Source: an uncultured Eggerthellaceae bacterium (GTDB lineage Bacteria; Actinomycetota; Coriobacteriia; Coriobacteriales; Eggerthellaceae). Taken from it: a stretch of DNA of 64,000 nt. Below, in pieces: positions 34,490 to 43,220 of the stretch (positions are counted from its first letter, which is position 1; every line of letters starts with the position of its first letter). The DNA is taken from positions 1 to 64,000 of the forward strand of contig CANSWY010000006.1 in assembly GCA_947650915.1 (NCBI GenBank), read 5' to 3'. Both the position numbers and the translations under genes were made by a program. The notes beneath the pieces were generated by a model, which saw nothing but the letters and a program-made list of their open reading frames with translations, made no database searches and had not been told where the DNA came from.

Positions 34490-35572
34490 CTACCCTTCCA
34501 CGCAGCTCGAAAGGCCCTGTTCGTCTGAGGTACCACGCGTGGAGTTCGCGGGGATGAAGTCGTAGGGCATCTTGCGCGCGATCAGGTAGAACAGCGCCAG
34601 TGGAGGCGCTACGAACAACGGAAAGCGCAGCACCAGGAACAGCACCACCGCTCGCAGCCCGTAGAACAGCGCACGGTTCGCGCCCGTTCGCTCCTGCACT
34701 TCGCACGACATCCGGTAGAACAGGCCTGCGGGCGTGCTGCCGTCCGTGCGCCACGGCACCACCGCCTCCACCACAACGAACGCAATCACGAAGCACATCA
34801 TGGACACCACGGCATGCAGCTGCTCAAGAGTCGCGTCGCCCACATCAGACGCATCCACGCCCAGCACGCGCAGCGCCACCACGATGACGATCCGCGGCAC
34901 CACATAGCACACGTTGATGATCAGCGCGTCCGTCATGAACGTCACGCATCTGCGCACGAACCCCGGCTGATGCGTCACCGGCGGCACCTCCGTCGACCCG
35001 CGGAGGATCAGCCGGTTCGCCAGATGGCCCAGCGCCCACCCCAGCACACCGCCCAGCGTGTTGCAGATCAGATCGTCAACGTCGAACGTGCGGAACGCGT
35101 AGGGATACATGCCGAACAGGCCCGTCAGCTGTGCCGTTTCGATGAGGCACGTGATCGCGAACGAAAGCGCCAGCGTCGGCACCAACTTGAGCTTCAGCAA
35201 CATGTTCGCGATGAACCCGAGCGGCACGAAGAGCACCACATTGAACAGCAGTTGCAGCACCGCCCGCACGCCACCTTGCGCAATGGCAGGCACGAAAGCG
35301 AACGGGTCCAGCACGGGCGGAATGCCATAGGTGATGCCCGGACCGGAATCGCCCGTGGGCAGCGGATACAACGTGAAACACACCAGGCCCGCCCCATACA
35401 GCACGCTGGCATAGATGGCGAACACCGCGGTGAGGCGCAGCCAGCCGTCGCGGCGGTACAGATATACCAGGAACGGCACGGTAAGCAACAGCGAGAACAG
35501 CGGCCACACCAGCACGGCTGCACTGAAGCTGCCACTGAATTGGGACACGTATCCGTCGATTACGCCGCTCAT
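34490..35572 (-). CDS. VanZ-like and RDD-domain fusion membrane protein
   Basis: The 360-residue membrane protein joins two modules. The first 190 residues are VanZ-like, with five helices and the motifs VVLFVPLGFIANML and ETAQLTGLFG...FDVDDLICNTLGGVLG (in parts). Residues about 205-345 form an RDD domain (GFVRRCVTFMTDALII ... GSTPAGLFYRMS). VanZ confers low teicoplanin resistance in enterococci, but chromosomal relatives have no clear role. The gene lies alone between REPINs R11 and R12, which share one loop sequence. Confidence 0.88.
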   Translation of the reverse strand: MSGVIDGYVSQFSGSFSAAVLVWPLFSLLLTVPFLVYLYRRDGWLRLTAVFAIYASVLYGAGLVCFTLYPLPTGDSGPGITYGIPPVLDPFAFVPAIAQGGVRAVLQLLFNVVLFVPLGFIANMLLKLKLVPTLALSFAITCLIETAQLTGLFGMYPYAFRTFDVDDLICNTLGGVLGWALGHLANRLILRGSTEVPPVTHQPGFVRRCVTFMTDALIINVCYVVPRIVIVVALRVLGVDASDVGDATLEQLHAVVSMMCFVIAFVVVEAVVPWRTDGSTPAGLFYRMSCEVQERTGANRALFYGLRAVVLFLVLRFPLFVAPPLALFYLIARKMPYDFIPANSTRGTSDEQGLSSCVEG

Positions 35573-35598
35573 GCCGAACAGGCTACCACAGCGAATCA

Positions 35599-35744
35599 GG
35601 ATGTGCAGAAAGGGTGCTCCGAATCACACCCGTGAAACCACTTCCGGATGTGCAAAAGGGACGTTCCAAATTGCACATAGGATAAGAGAGTCGGCAAAGA
35701 GAGAGTGCTCCTATGTGCAATTTGGGACGTCCCTTTTGCACATC
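35599..35744. repeat. REPIN-type element R12 with a diverged extra arm
   Basis: The full palindrome is 35648-35743 with the same loop as R11. A diverged left arm (GATGTGCAGAAAGGGTGCTC, then CGAATCACAC) stands at 35600-35630 and resembles the one beside R10. Confidence 0.94.
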
Positions 35745-35747
35745 AGA

Positions 35748-36986
35748 TCAATAGCACTTGCTGCAGGGAGTGTAGCCCTGGGCTTCCGCTTGGCTCACGG
35801 TGAGCGAAGTGGTGCCTTTCATGCGCGAGCAGTTCGGACTCGAATGATATTTCTTGCCGTTGCCGCTTGCCGCCACATACACCGTGCGTTCATCCTGTTG
35901 CGCGGCGGCCGCTGCCGCCGCTTCGGCTGCAGCCTGCTCTTCAGCGATCCTCTGGGCTTCGGCTGCTGCAGCCTGCTCCTGCGCCACACGAGCAGCCTCT
36001 GCCTCCAGAGCAGCGCGGGCCGCCTGCTGTTCGGCGCTTTCGGGAGCCACCGGTTCTACTTTGCCGGTGGAAGCCGTTACGCTCAACTGCTCGCCGTCAG
36101 AAATGAACGTGATGGTGCCTAGCTCATCCGTGCGGAGGATCTGCGCCCCTGCTGCTTGCAAGCGAAGCAATGTTTCATTGGTCGGATGGCCGTAGCTGTT
36201 GTCTTTGCCCACGGAAATGACCGCATATTCCGGGGTGACCGCGTTCAGGAAGCGCGTGCTGGAAGAAGTGTTCGAACCATGGTGGCCTACTTTCAGCACG
36301 TCCGCGTGCAAGTCTGCGCCGCTGTCGGTCATCTGGGTCTCGCTGCTGGCTTCCGCGTCCCCCGTGAACAGGAAACTGGTGGTCCCGTACGTCAATTTGC
36401 ACACGAGCGATCCGTTGTTGGCATCATCGGTCGGCGTAACGGGGCCCACGAACTGCACCGTGGCCGGCCCCAGCGCGAACGAATCGCCAGCCGCAGGCAC
36501 GGTGATGGGTGTGCCGCCCAACCGCTGCACCACGTTGCCGAACGTTTTCGTGTCATGTTCGGTGACCGAACAGTAGAACGTGCCACACGTGGCGAACTGG
36601 AGAGCACCGGCCAAGCCGCCGCAATGATCCTCGTCCGGATGCGTGGCGATCACGTGATCCAGATGCGTGATGCCCAGATCCTCCAGCACCGCGTACAGCT
36701 TCTGGGAGGCTTTCGCCGGGCCGCCGTCTATCAACAGGCTCTGTTCGCCAAACGTGACCAGCGCGCTGTCGCCCTGCCCCACGTCCAGAAAACGCACGAC
36801 CAGCTCATCCGCCGGGTCTCCTCTCGTGTCCGGAAGAGCGGCGTCCGCCTGCTGCGCCGCGACAGGCGCCACGCCGATCCCTGCTCCCACATCCAACGAA
36901 GCATCTTGCTCGGGGGCCGCGCAGCCCGCCAAAGAGAACAGGACCGCGAAGAACGCCAACAGGAAGGCCGGCTTGAGACGCGCCAT
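35748..36986 (-). CDS. Lipoprotein metallo-beta-lactamase-fold hydrolase (ComEC-like domain)
   Basis: The 412-residue protein has a lipoprotein signal (AFFAVLFSLAGCAA), so it is attached outside the membrane. The metallo-beta-lactamase domain is like the C-terminal part of ComEC: VRFLDVGQGDSALV, LLIDGG, ATHPDEDHCGG (metal ligands), LFTGDAE and LKVGHHGSNTSSS. An Ala/Glu-rich coiled coil (about 325-375) links to a short C-terminal module with YHSSPNCSRMKG and YTPCSKCY, known as a cysteine-containing tail in several secreted hydrolases. A nuclease or phosphodiesterase role is possible. The start at the inner ATG (36986) follows GAAGGGTG. Confidence 0.85.
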   Translation of the reverse strand: MARLKPAFLLAFFAVLFSLAGCAAPEQDASLDVGAGIGVAPVAAQQADAALPDTRGDPADELVVRFLDVGQGDSALVTFGEQSLLIDGGPAKASQKLYAVLEDLGITHLDHVIATHPDEDHCGGLAGALQFATCGTFYCSVTEHDTKTFGNVVQRLGGTPITVPAAGDSFALGPATVQFVGPVTPTDDANNGSLVCKLTYGTTSFLFTGDAEASSETQMTDSGADLHADVLKVGHHGSNTSSSTRFLNAVTPEYAVISVGKDNSYGHPTNETLLRLQAAGAQILRTDELGTITFISDGEQLSVTASTGKVEPVAPESAEQQAARAALEAEAARVAQEQAAAAEAQRIAEEQAAAEAAAAAAAQQDERTVYVAASGNGKKYHSSPNCSRMKGTTSLTVSQAEAQGYTPCSKCY

Positions 36987-37060
36987 GATCCACACCCTTC
37001 GTTCGTGGCAAGCACTTTCCGTGCGCTGTCAGGCGCGATTATACGGCAGCGAAAGGTCAC

Positions 37061-37250
37061 AAAGGGACGTTCCAAATCGCACAGAGCAGAAGTGTGACAC
37101 GGGGTGTGCAAAAGGGACGTTCCAAATCGCACAGAGCAGAAGTGTGACACGGGGTGTGCAAAAGGGACGTTCCAAATCGCACATAGGAAATGGCTGAACG
37201 CACTGATAGACCATTCCTATGTGCAATTTGGGACGTCCCTTTTGCACATC
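37061..37250. repeat. REPIN-type element R13 with tandem left arms
   Basis: A 50-bp unit made of a left arm and the linker CAGAGCAGAAGTGTGACACG occurs as a partial copy (37061-37100) and a full copy (37101-37150) directly before the full palindrome (37155-37249). Tandem arms are on the left here, the mirror of R4, R6 and R14. Confidence 0.95.
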
Positions 37251-37264
37251 CAGGCGAAGCCGTT

Positions 37265-37861
37265 TCAGAGCAGCATATTGATGCCTTCATCCAAAGACGC
37301 AGCGTCAATGACGCCCGAGGCATACGCCTTCAGGATGCCGTCAGCCGAGATGAAATACGTGCGCGGGATGGATGTGACGCCATACTGGACCTGCGCTTCG
37401 GCGGTTGCATCAAAGTAGATGGGGAACGTGTACGCGCTCTGTTCCACCAGCCGAAGCGCCCGTTCGCGCGTTTCGCCGTTGAAGTCCGGCACATTCAACA
37501 TGACGAACTGCACCTGACTGCCGTATTCCTCGAAAGCCGTTTGGAATTCAGGCATCTCGCTCTTGCACGGCCCGCATGTGCTGGCCCAGAAATTGAGCAC
37601 CACCGGCTTGCCGCGCAGGCTGCCCAGGCTCAGCTCCTCCCCGCCAGCGGAAATCATCGTGAAGTCGGGGGCTTCGGTCTGTTCGCCCTCTCCTTCCGCA
37701 GTGGATGCTGCATCTGGCATGACTGTTGGCGCCAAGGCGTGGTAAGCAACGGCCGCTCCCGCGATGACTGCCACCAACACCACTGCCAGCACGATCAAAC
37801 CTGTCTTCGATGCACGCTTCCCCGCGGCCCCTTCAGTCCCCTTCGCCATGTCCGTCATCAT
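37265..37861 (-). CDS. Membrane-anchored TlpA-like thiol-disulfide oxidoreductase
   Basis: The 198-residue protein has one N-terminal helix (about 21-40) and an external thioredoxin domain with active site NFWASTCGPCKSE (Cys96, Cys99). The region upstream of the domain is Glu/Ala-rich. It lies 12 bp after a ccdA-type gene on the same strand. CcdA carries electrons across the membrane to TlpA/ResA-like proteins, so the two form an extracytoplasmic disulfide-reducing pair. An internal ATG at 37849 is an alternative start. Confidence 0.92.
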   Translation of the reverse strand: MMTDMAKGTEGAAGKRASKTGLIVLAVVLVAVIAGAAVAYHALAPTVMPDAASTAEGEGEQTEAPDFTMISAGGEELSLGSLRGKPVVLNFWASTCGPCKSEMPEFQTAFEEYGSQVQFVMLNVPDFNGETRERALRLVEQSAYTFPIYFDATAEAQVQYGVTSIPRTYFISADGILKAYASGVIDAASLDEGINMLL

Positions 37862-37873
37862 CCTTTCCCGCCG

Positions 37874-38536
37874 TCAGCTCAGCAGCGTGAGCAGATCTCC
37901 CAACAGTCCCGTGGCCATCAGAACGCCGATGGCCACCAGAAGCCACCCGCACACCTTCGTCACGGTGTCATAGTGACGCTTGATGGCGTCGAACGCGCCT
38001 TTCAGCTTATCGATCAACAGCGCGCTGGCCACGAACGGGATGCCGAGGCCCACGGAATAACAGAGCAACATGAGGACGCCACTGAGCGCAGACCCTTGCT
38101 GTGACGCCAGCGCTAGCGCCGAACCCAGGAACGCGCCCACGCAGGGCGTCCAGCCGATGGAGAACACGATGCCGAAGAGCACGGACGAGAAGAAGCCCAG
38201 ATGGCGATCGCCCAACGGCGCATCCATGCCGCGGAACAGAGCCAGCTTGATGTAGCCCAGGAAATACAGGCCGAAGAAGATCACGACCGCACCACAGATG
38301 ATGTTCAGGATCGCGCGGTGCGCGACCAGGAGCGAACCCACTGTTCCTGCCAGCGCACCCATGGCCACGAAGACGATAGTGAAGCCCAGCACGAACCCCA
38401 GCGCGTTGCGCAGCACCACCGGCGCGCGCTGTTCGTCACCAGCTGCGAAATACGTCACATAGATGGGGATCATGGGCAGCAGACAGGGGGACGCGAACAT
38501 GATGATGCCCTCCAAGAAAGAGACCAGGAATTGCAC
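37874..38536 (-). CDS. ccdA: CcdA-family thiol-disulfide transporter
   Basis: The 220-residue protein has six membrane helices. The redox cysteines lie in FASPCLLPMIPIYV (near residue 16) and GWTPCVGAFLGSAL (near residue 130), the hallmark of CcdA/DsbD transmembrane domains. It passes reducing equivalents from cytoplasmic thioredoxin to the TlpA-like protein encoded just downstream. The GTG start at 38536 is chosen because AAAGGAGGG stands before it. Confidence 0.92.
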   Translation of the reverse strand: MQFLVSFLEGIIMFASPCLLPMIPIYVTYFAAGDEQRAPVVLRNALGFVLGFTIVFVAMGALAGTVGSLLVAHRAILNIICGAVVIFFGLYFLGYIKLALFRGMDAPLGDRHLGFFSSVLFGIVFSIGWTPCVGAFLGSALALASQQGSALSGVLMLLCYSVGLGIPFVASALLIDKLKGAFDAIKRHYDTVTKVCGWLLVAIGVLMATGLLGDLLTLLS

Positions 38537-38619
38537 GCAACCCTCCTTTCTCCAGTAGACCCGCCCCATCATCCCACATGCCGCCAACGAGGTGCCCCAT
38601 CAGCCACAAAGGAGTTGCC

Positions 38620-38804
38620 GATGTGCAGAAGGGACGTTCCAAATTGCACATAGGAATAGAGAATGAGCACTGAAAGGCATCTCCTATGTGCAATTTGGGA
38701 CGTCCCTTCTGCACATCTATCAACCTCGCGGGTGCAATTTGGGACGTCCCTTCTGCACATCTATCAACCTCGCGGGTGCAATTTGGGACGTTCCTTCTGC
38801 ACAT
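38620..38804. repeat. REPIN-type element R14 with two tandem right arms
   Basis: The full palindrome is 38621-38716. Two 44-bp units (38717-38760 and 38761-38804) follow, each made of CTATCAACCTCGCGGG and a right arm. The units differ by one base (GTCCC and GTTCC). Confidence 0.95.
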
Positions 38805-38861
38805 CTGCCCTCCACACGGCCCTGCTACGCTTGCACGCATCCGCGCCCCGAAGGAACGCCC

Positions 38862-39623
38862 ATGAAAGACAGCTCGACCCACCACCCTGCACCCTTCACC
38901 TTCCCCGAACTCTTGCGCGAAGGCATCATCTTGGCGCGGCCCAACCGGTTCATCATGGACGTGCTGCTGGAAGGCGAGACCGTGCGCTGCCATTGCCCCG
39001 TGGTGAGCCGCATTGGCAGCCTTGACCTGACGGGGCGTCCGTGCCTGGTTTCCGAAAGCAGCAACAAGGGGCGCAAGACGCCTTTCACGGTGGAAGCGTT
39101 CTCACTGGATCAGCCGGATGCGCCGCGCAAGCAGTGGATCGGCATCAATCAGACCGCTTCGAACCGCTGCGTTCAGCATTTCCTGGAGCAAGGAGCTTTC
39201 CCAGCGCTCAGCGGACCTGTGGAGCAGGTGCGCCGCGAAGTGCAGCTGGGCAGTTCGCGGTTGGATTTCCTCATCAACGAAGACCTGTATCTGGAAGTGA
39301 AGACGCCGCTCGTGCAGATCCAGACGGACATTCCGTCCTACGTGCCACGCCTGCCCGAAAAGCCGTTCAACTCCACAGAACGCGCCATGCGCCACTTGCG
39401 CGAACTGGCAGCATCATTGGCCGACCACGACCGCGCCGTCATCCTCTACTGCCTGTACTACGAAAACAGCGGCTTCCGCTATTACCACGGCACCACCTAC
39501 GACGAAGTGATGCGCACCGTCCAAACCTGCCACGATGCCGGCGTCGAACTCTGGCAAGCGGATTTCAACGTGACCCCCGAACACATCACCCTCAAACGCT
39601 ATCACCCCCTAGAAGAGTGGTGA
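38862..39623 (+). CDS. sfsA: SfsA-family nuclease
   Basis: The 253-residue protein has the SfsA features: an N-terminal OB-like part (AKPNRF-like ARPNRFIMDVLLEGE and VRCHCPVVSRIGSL) and a nuclease core with SSRLDFLIN, LYLEVKTPLVQ (catalytic Glu and Lys) and a C-terminal SLADHDRAVILYCLYY. SfsA was named for sugar-fermentation stimulation, and relatives have DNA/RNA nuclease activity. The C-terminal half departs from the E. coli form. The start at 38862 lies 58 bp after REPIN R14. Confidence 0.82.
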   Translation: MKDSSTHHPAPFTFPELLREGIILARPNRFIMDVLLEGETVRCHCPVVSRIGSLDLTGRPCLVSESSNKGRKTPFTVEAFSLDQPDAPRKQWIGINQTASNRCVQHFLEQGAFPALSGPVEQVRREVQLGSSRLDFLINEDLYLEVKTPLVQIQTDIPSYVPRLPEKPFNSTERAMRHLRELAASLADHDRAVILYCLYYENSGFRYYHGTTYDEVMRTVQTCHDAGVELWQADFNVTPEHITLKRYHPLEEW

Positions 39624-39667
39624 CCAACGTGCGCATCGATTGATCATTGACGAATCAGGAGAGAGCC

Positions 39668-40450
39668 ATGCAGCTTCCCGAACCACACAAAGCCAAATGG
39701 AGCCGCTCGGAAAAGCTGGCTTTGGCCTCTGTAGCGATCGCACTCATCTCGCTATTGGCGACCCTTTTCATGACATGGTTCGCCGCCCAGATCTCAATCG
39801 ATGTGACAAAACGGCTGAACTCCCATCCTGAAATACGGATTCAAAAAGACAATATCACCTTCCACTGGGACAGCAATGGCATGCCACAGCGATACAATAG
39901 TGACCGCTCGATCGTAAGCGACGAATCCGAAAACTGGATCACCATTCCTTCCCTTTATCTGAACAATGTAGGAAATGATGTAGCCCTGGACGTCGAAATC
40001 GACTGGATGCTCATCGAAAACCTGGAACGTTTCAGTCAACTGAGCAATATGAAGACAGAGGTGCTGCAACGCCATGCAGACGGCTCCATAGAGATCGCGC
40101 TCCAACTTGGCAGCAATGAAGAGCATCGCATCTCAGAGCAGCCCAAAAGCAGAACGAGCTATTTGAGGGCCAATTCAGAAAGTCCGTCGTCCTTCCCATT
40201 GACCCTCCTGAAGTCGATAGCGTTTTATTGCTATAGGTCTTTCCCCCAAGACAGTTCATCCATCGACTACTCAAGGACCTTTCGCGAAACGACCATGCCC
40301 GTCTTGCACCTAAAAGTGTCTTACGAGAACGCGCTCGGCGAGTTGACAGAAGAAGCTTTGGCCATCGAATTCCGCATCATCCACTTCGAGAGGAATCCAG
40401 ACAGGTCAGGGTGCTGTAGTTTTGAGATATCAGCTTTCAGGGCTCAATGA
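39668..40450 (+). CDS. Uncharacterised membrane-anchored protein
   Basis: I do not recognise this 260-residue protein. One membrane helix lies near the start (LASVAIALISLLATLFMTWF, about residues 20-39), and the remainder is polar, rich in beta-type sequence and presumably outside the membrane or facing the cytoplasm. The start at 39668 follows AGGAGAG. It is AT-richer than its neighbours and has unlike codon use, so it may have been acquired. A strong hairpin follows. Single-pass proteins of this size and look are sometimes found in defence islands, but nothing here proves such a role. Confidence 0.7.
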   Translation: MQLPEPHKAKWSRSEKLALASVAIALISLLATLFMTWFAAQISIDVTKRLNSHPEIRIQKDNITFHWDSNGMPQRYNSDRSIVSDESENWITIPSLYLNNVGNDVALDVEIDWMLIENLERFSQLSNMKTEVLQRHADGSIEIALQLGSNEEHRISEQPKSRTSYLRANSESPSSFPLTLLKSIAFYCYRSFPQDSSSIDYSRTFRETTMPVLHLKVSYENALGELTEEALAIEFRIIHFERNPDRSGCCSFEISAFRAQ

Positions 40451-40455
40451 GCACG

Positions 40456-40530
40456 GGCCCATGAACAGAGGACGCGGCCCCTGCTCATACGGAACGGCAT
40501 GAGCAGGGCTACGCCCCCTGTTCGTGGGCC
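40456..40530. terminator. Long double hairpin, probable bidirectional terminator
   Basis: The inner stem CCCTGCTCAT/ATGAGCAGGG (40479-40508) lies within an outer stem GGCCCATGAACAG/CTGTTCGTGGGCC (40456-40468 and 40518-40530, one wobble). It stands between two convergent genes and includes the stop codon and last codons of the SulP gene. No T tract is evident. Confidence 0.65.
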
Positions 40531-42194
40531 AGGAGGGTCCGGGCGTGGGCGATGGCTTCGTCTATGTGGCCCTGGAAGTTCTCCTCCCCCACTAGGTCGA
40601 CGAAGCCGGCGTGACGCATGGTCTTCATCGGCTGCTCGTTCACGTGCGAGAAGATCAGCTTCACGCCGTGCGCGTTGCAGTATTCATACAGGTTTTCCAG
40701 CGCGTTCATGCCGGACGCGTCCAGCGACGGCACGCCGCGCATGCGAATGATCAGGTACTTGGTGAACGTCTTCACGGAAATGTCCGCGATGCGTTCGGTC
40801 ATGCCGAAGAACATCGGCCCGTTGATCTCATACACGCGCACGCTCTTCGGCAGCTCGCGCAGGTGCGTCACCTCGGAATTCTCGTCACAGTAATACTTCC
40901 AGCCCTTGACTTCCGTTTCGTTGCTCATGTCCTTCAGGAACAGCACCACGCTGATGGTCATGCCCACAGCGATGGCCACCACCAGGTCGAACACGATGGT
41001 CAGCACGAACGTGAGCACCAGCACGGTGACCGCGCTCTTCGACGCCGTCTTGCACAGGTGCACGAAATTCCGCCAGCCGCACATGCCATATGCCACGGAG
41101 AAGAGGATGGCCGCGATGGTGGGCATGGGGATCAGCGCGGCGAAAGGCATCAGGAACACCAGCACCGCCACCAGGACCAGCGCGTGCACCATGCCCGCGA
41201 TGGGCGTGCGACCGCCGGCTTTCACGTTCGCTGCCGTGCGCGCGATGGCGCCCGTTGCCGGGATGCCCCCGAACAGCACCGACGCGATGTTGCCCACGCC
41301 CTGCGCCACCAGTTCTGTGTTGGCGCGATGATGCGCGCTGATCATGGAATCGGCCACCACGCAGGACAGCAGCGATTCGATAGCCGCCAAAATGGCGATG
41401 GTGGCACCGTTCGCCAGCTGGCTGCGGAACAGCTCGAAGTCAAGCTGCGGCAGACGGAACTCCGGCAGCGCGCCGCTAATGACATACAAATCCCCGATGG
41501 TGTTCACGTTGAGATCAAGGCCGCTCACCAGCGCGATGCCCGCGAACAGCGCCACGAGCGAACCGGGGATGAGCTGCCCCACCCGCGGCACGCGCCGCCA
41601 GGCGAACAGGATGACCAGGCACACCATGCCCACGATGCATGCCTGCACGTTGATGGTCGCGGCGTTCTCCATCACCGCAGCCACTTTGTCCGCGGTATGG
41701 ATGGGCGCCGTTCCGTCCGGATATGTCAAGCCAAGGAAATCCTTCAACTGCCCGATGGCCAGCGTGACCGCGATGCCTGCCGTGAACCCGGTGGTGATGG
41801 TGAACGGCACGAAGCGAATGACGGCACCCAGCTTGAACAGCCCCATCAGGATGAGCAGCACGCCCGCGATGATGGTGGCCGCCACCAGCCCCTCTATGCC
41901 GCTGGTGGCCACGATGCCTGCCACGATGGTGGCGAACGCTGCCGTAGGCCCTGAGATCTGCACGCGGCTGCCGCCCAAAAACGCGATCAGGAACCCCGCG
42001 ATGATGGCCGTGTACAGGCCTTGCTCCGGCGTGACGCCGGACGCGATGCCCAGCGCCACAGAAAGCGGGAACGCCACCACCGCCACCACGATGCCAGCCA
42101 CGATATCCTTTGGGATCTGTCTGCGCAGCTCCTCTGGACTGGAGTGCTTGATGATGCTGAACAGGATGGGTTTTATCTTGTCACGTTGAGTCAT
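40509..42194 (-). CDS. SulP-family anion transporter with STAS domain
   Basis: The 561-residue transporter has the SulP core (about residues 20-420, with VAFPLSVALGIASGVTPEQG and GGSRVQISGPTAAFATIV) and a C-terminal STAS domain (about 440-550, VYEINGPMFFGM and IRMRGVPSLDASGMNALE). Prokaryotic SulP proteins take up sulfate, bicarbonate or dicarboxylates; the substrate here is not determined. The ribosome site is weak (GAAAAGCG). Reading appears separate from the smaller genes upstream. Confidence 0.92.
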   Translation of the reverse strand: MTQRDKIKPILFSIIKHSSPEELRRQIPKDIVAGIVVAVVAFPLSVALGIASGVTPEQGLYTAIIAGFLIAFLGGSRVQISGPTAAFATIVAGIVATSGIEGLVAATIIAGVLLILMGLFKLGAVIRFVPFTITTGFTAGIAVTLAIGQLKDFLGLTYPDGTAPIHTADKVAAVMENAATINVQACIVGMVCLVILFAWRRVPRVGQLIPGSLVALFAGIALVSGLDLNVNTIGDLYVISGALPEFRLPQLDFELFRSQLANGATIAILAAIESLLSCVVADSMISAHHRANTELVAQGVGNIASVLFGGIPATGAIARTAANVKAGGRTPIAGMVHALVLVAVLVFLMPFAALIPMPTIAAILFSVAYGMCGWRNFVHLCKTASKSAVTVLVLTFVLTIVFDLVVAIAVGMTISVVLFLKDMSNETEVKGWKYYCDENSEVTHLRELPKSVRVYEINGPMFFGMTERIADISVKTFTKYLIIRMRGVPSLDASGMNALENLYEYCNAHGVKLIFSHVNEQPMKTMRHAGFVDLVGEENFQGHIDEAIAHARTLLAHEQGA

Positions 42195-42274
42195 GCTTCG
42201 CTTTTCTTCGAACGGGGGCACTGCATTGTATCGCGCGTTCCCGCCCCCGCACGCTCCATCCCCGCGAACGGGGG

Positions 42275-42838
42275 TCAGTCCTCCATCTGCTGCTCCAGCT
42301 CCTTGCGGCGGGCGATAGCGCCGTGCAGGCTGAGCGCCATGAAGATGAACGCCAACACGAAGGCCATTCCGAAGAAGACCACTCCCATGGCAACATCTCC
42401 CAGCCATGCAACGTTCTCAACCCCTACAATCTGCACCTCCGCCAGAATGCGCATGACGCAGGCCAGCACGCCCACCGTAACCCCACAGAGGAACGCCACC
42501 ACGGAAACGAAGTCCCACGGGATGCGGTCCACTTCCGCATAGCGCGTGCGCGCGGACACCACGCCAGAACGTATCTGGATGAGACCGCCCGCCATGCCAG
42601 CTGCGAAGATGGTCGCCAACAGCGGCCATTGCACCGCCACCACACTCTCCCCCAACGGCGTGAGCAGCGGGCTATCGGTGGTGTACGCCACCTGATTCAA
42701 TGACACGGCATACCAGAGCGTCAGCAGCGAGCCCGCCAGCAGGATGTACGCGCTGGCCTTCACCGCCTTGCCCTCTTCGGCCTCCAAACGTTCGTCTTTC
42801 GGCCCCATGAACTCGTTCCATTTCCTGATCAGATGCAT
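42275..42838 (-). CDS. DUF6773-like four-helix membrane protein
   Basis: The 187-residue protein has four hydrophobic segments (about 30-48, 68-90, 110-130, 148-170), with the N-terminus and middle loop in the cytoplasm. It is encoded immediately after, and overlapping, a small XRE regulator gene (ATG inside the regulator's last codons), the usual arrangement of this family. The function is unknown; such pairs are thought to be regulator and membrane effector. Confidence 0.75.
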   Translation of the reverse strand: MHLIRKWNEFMGPKDERLEAEEGKAVKASAYILLAGSLLTLWYAVSLNQVAYTTDSPLLTPLGESVVAVQWPLLATIFAAGMAGGLIQIRSGVVSARTRYAEVDRIPWDFVSVVAFLCGVTVGVLACVMRILAEVQIVGVENVAWLGDVAMGVVFFGMAFVLAFIFMALSLHGAIARRKELEQQMED

Positions 42839-43044
42839 GGCTCGTCCCCTTCCCAGAACAGACCGTCCAACGTGGCGCCCAGCGCTTTGCAGATGGCAGT
42901 GCACAGCTTGAGGCTGGGGTTGTACCGCCCGGCTTCGATGAGACCGATGGTCTGCCGTGTGGCCCCCACAGCATCGGCCAACTCCTGCTGTGAAAGACCG
43001 GCGGCCGTGCGAGCCACCTTCATACGTTCGTTCTTTTCTGCCAC
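42829..43044 (-). CDS. Small XRE-family regulator
   Basis: The 71-residue protein is almost only a Cro/C1 helix-turn-helix (VARTAAGLSQQELADAVGAT, TRQTIGLIEAGRYNPSL, LCTAICKALGATLDGLFW). The GTG start at 43044 has AGGAAG seven bases before it. It overlaps the membrane protein gene by ten bases. A near-consensus promoter and two repeated TTGCAT boxes upstream suggest self-control. Confidence 0.88.
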   Translation of the reverse strand: MAEKNERMKVARTAAGLSQQELADAVGATRQTIGLIEAGRYNPSLKLCTAICKALGATLDGLFWEGDEPCI

Positions 43045-43111
43045 TGCTCTACTTCCTATATGCAATATATATCTGTCATGCAAATTATATATTACATTGT
43101 GCACGTGTCAA
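43045..43111 (-). promoter_or_regulatory. Promoter and repeated boxes of the XRE/membrane-protein operon
   Basis: On the minus strand TTGACA (43111-43106) and TATAAT (43089-43084) are both perfect consensus with a 16-bp spacer. Two similar boxes, ATAATTTGCAT and ATATATTGCAT, overlap the -10 and the region just downstream and are the probable operator. Confidence 0.82.
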
Positions 43112-43122
43112 CCGCGAAGGAT

Positions 43123-43220
43123 GATGTGCGAAAGGGACGTTCCAAATTGCACATAGGAAGAGAGATTGGGCACTGAAAGACTGTTCCTATGTGCAATTTG
43201 GGACGTCCCTTTCGCACATC
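43123..43220. repeat. REPIN-type element R15
   Basis: Full palindrome with the GCGAAAGGG/CCCTTTCGC variant matched on both arms. The loop has GGGCACTGAAAGACTG. It lies 12 bp upstream of the -35 of the XRE gene. Confidence 0.95.

Noticed and set aside
37061-38804. Repeated arms considered as CRISPR arrays
   Set aside because: The intervals between arms are identical to each other rather than unique spacers, and there are no cas genes in the window.
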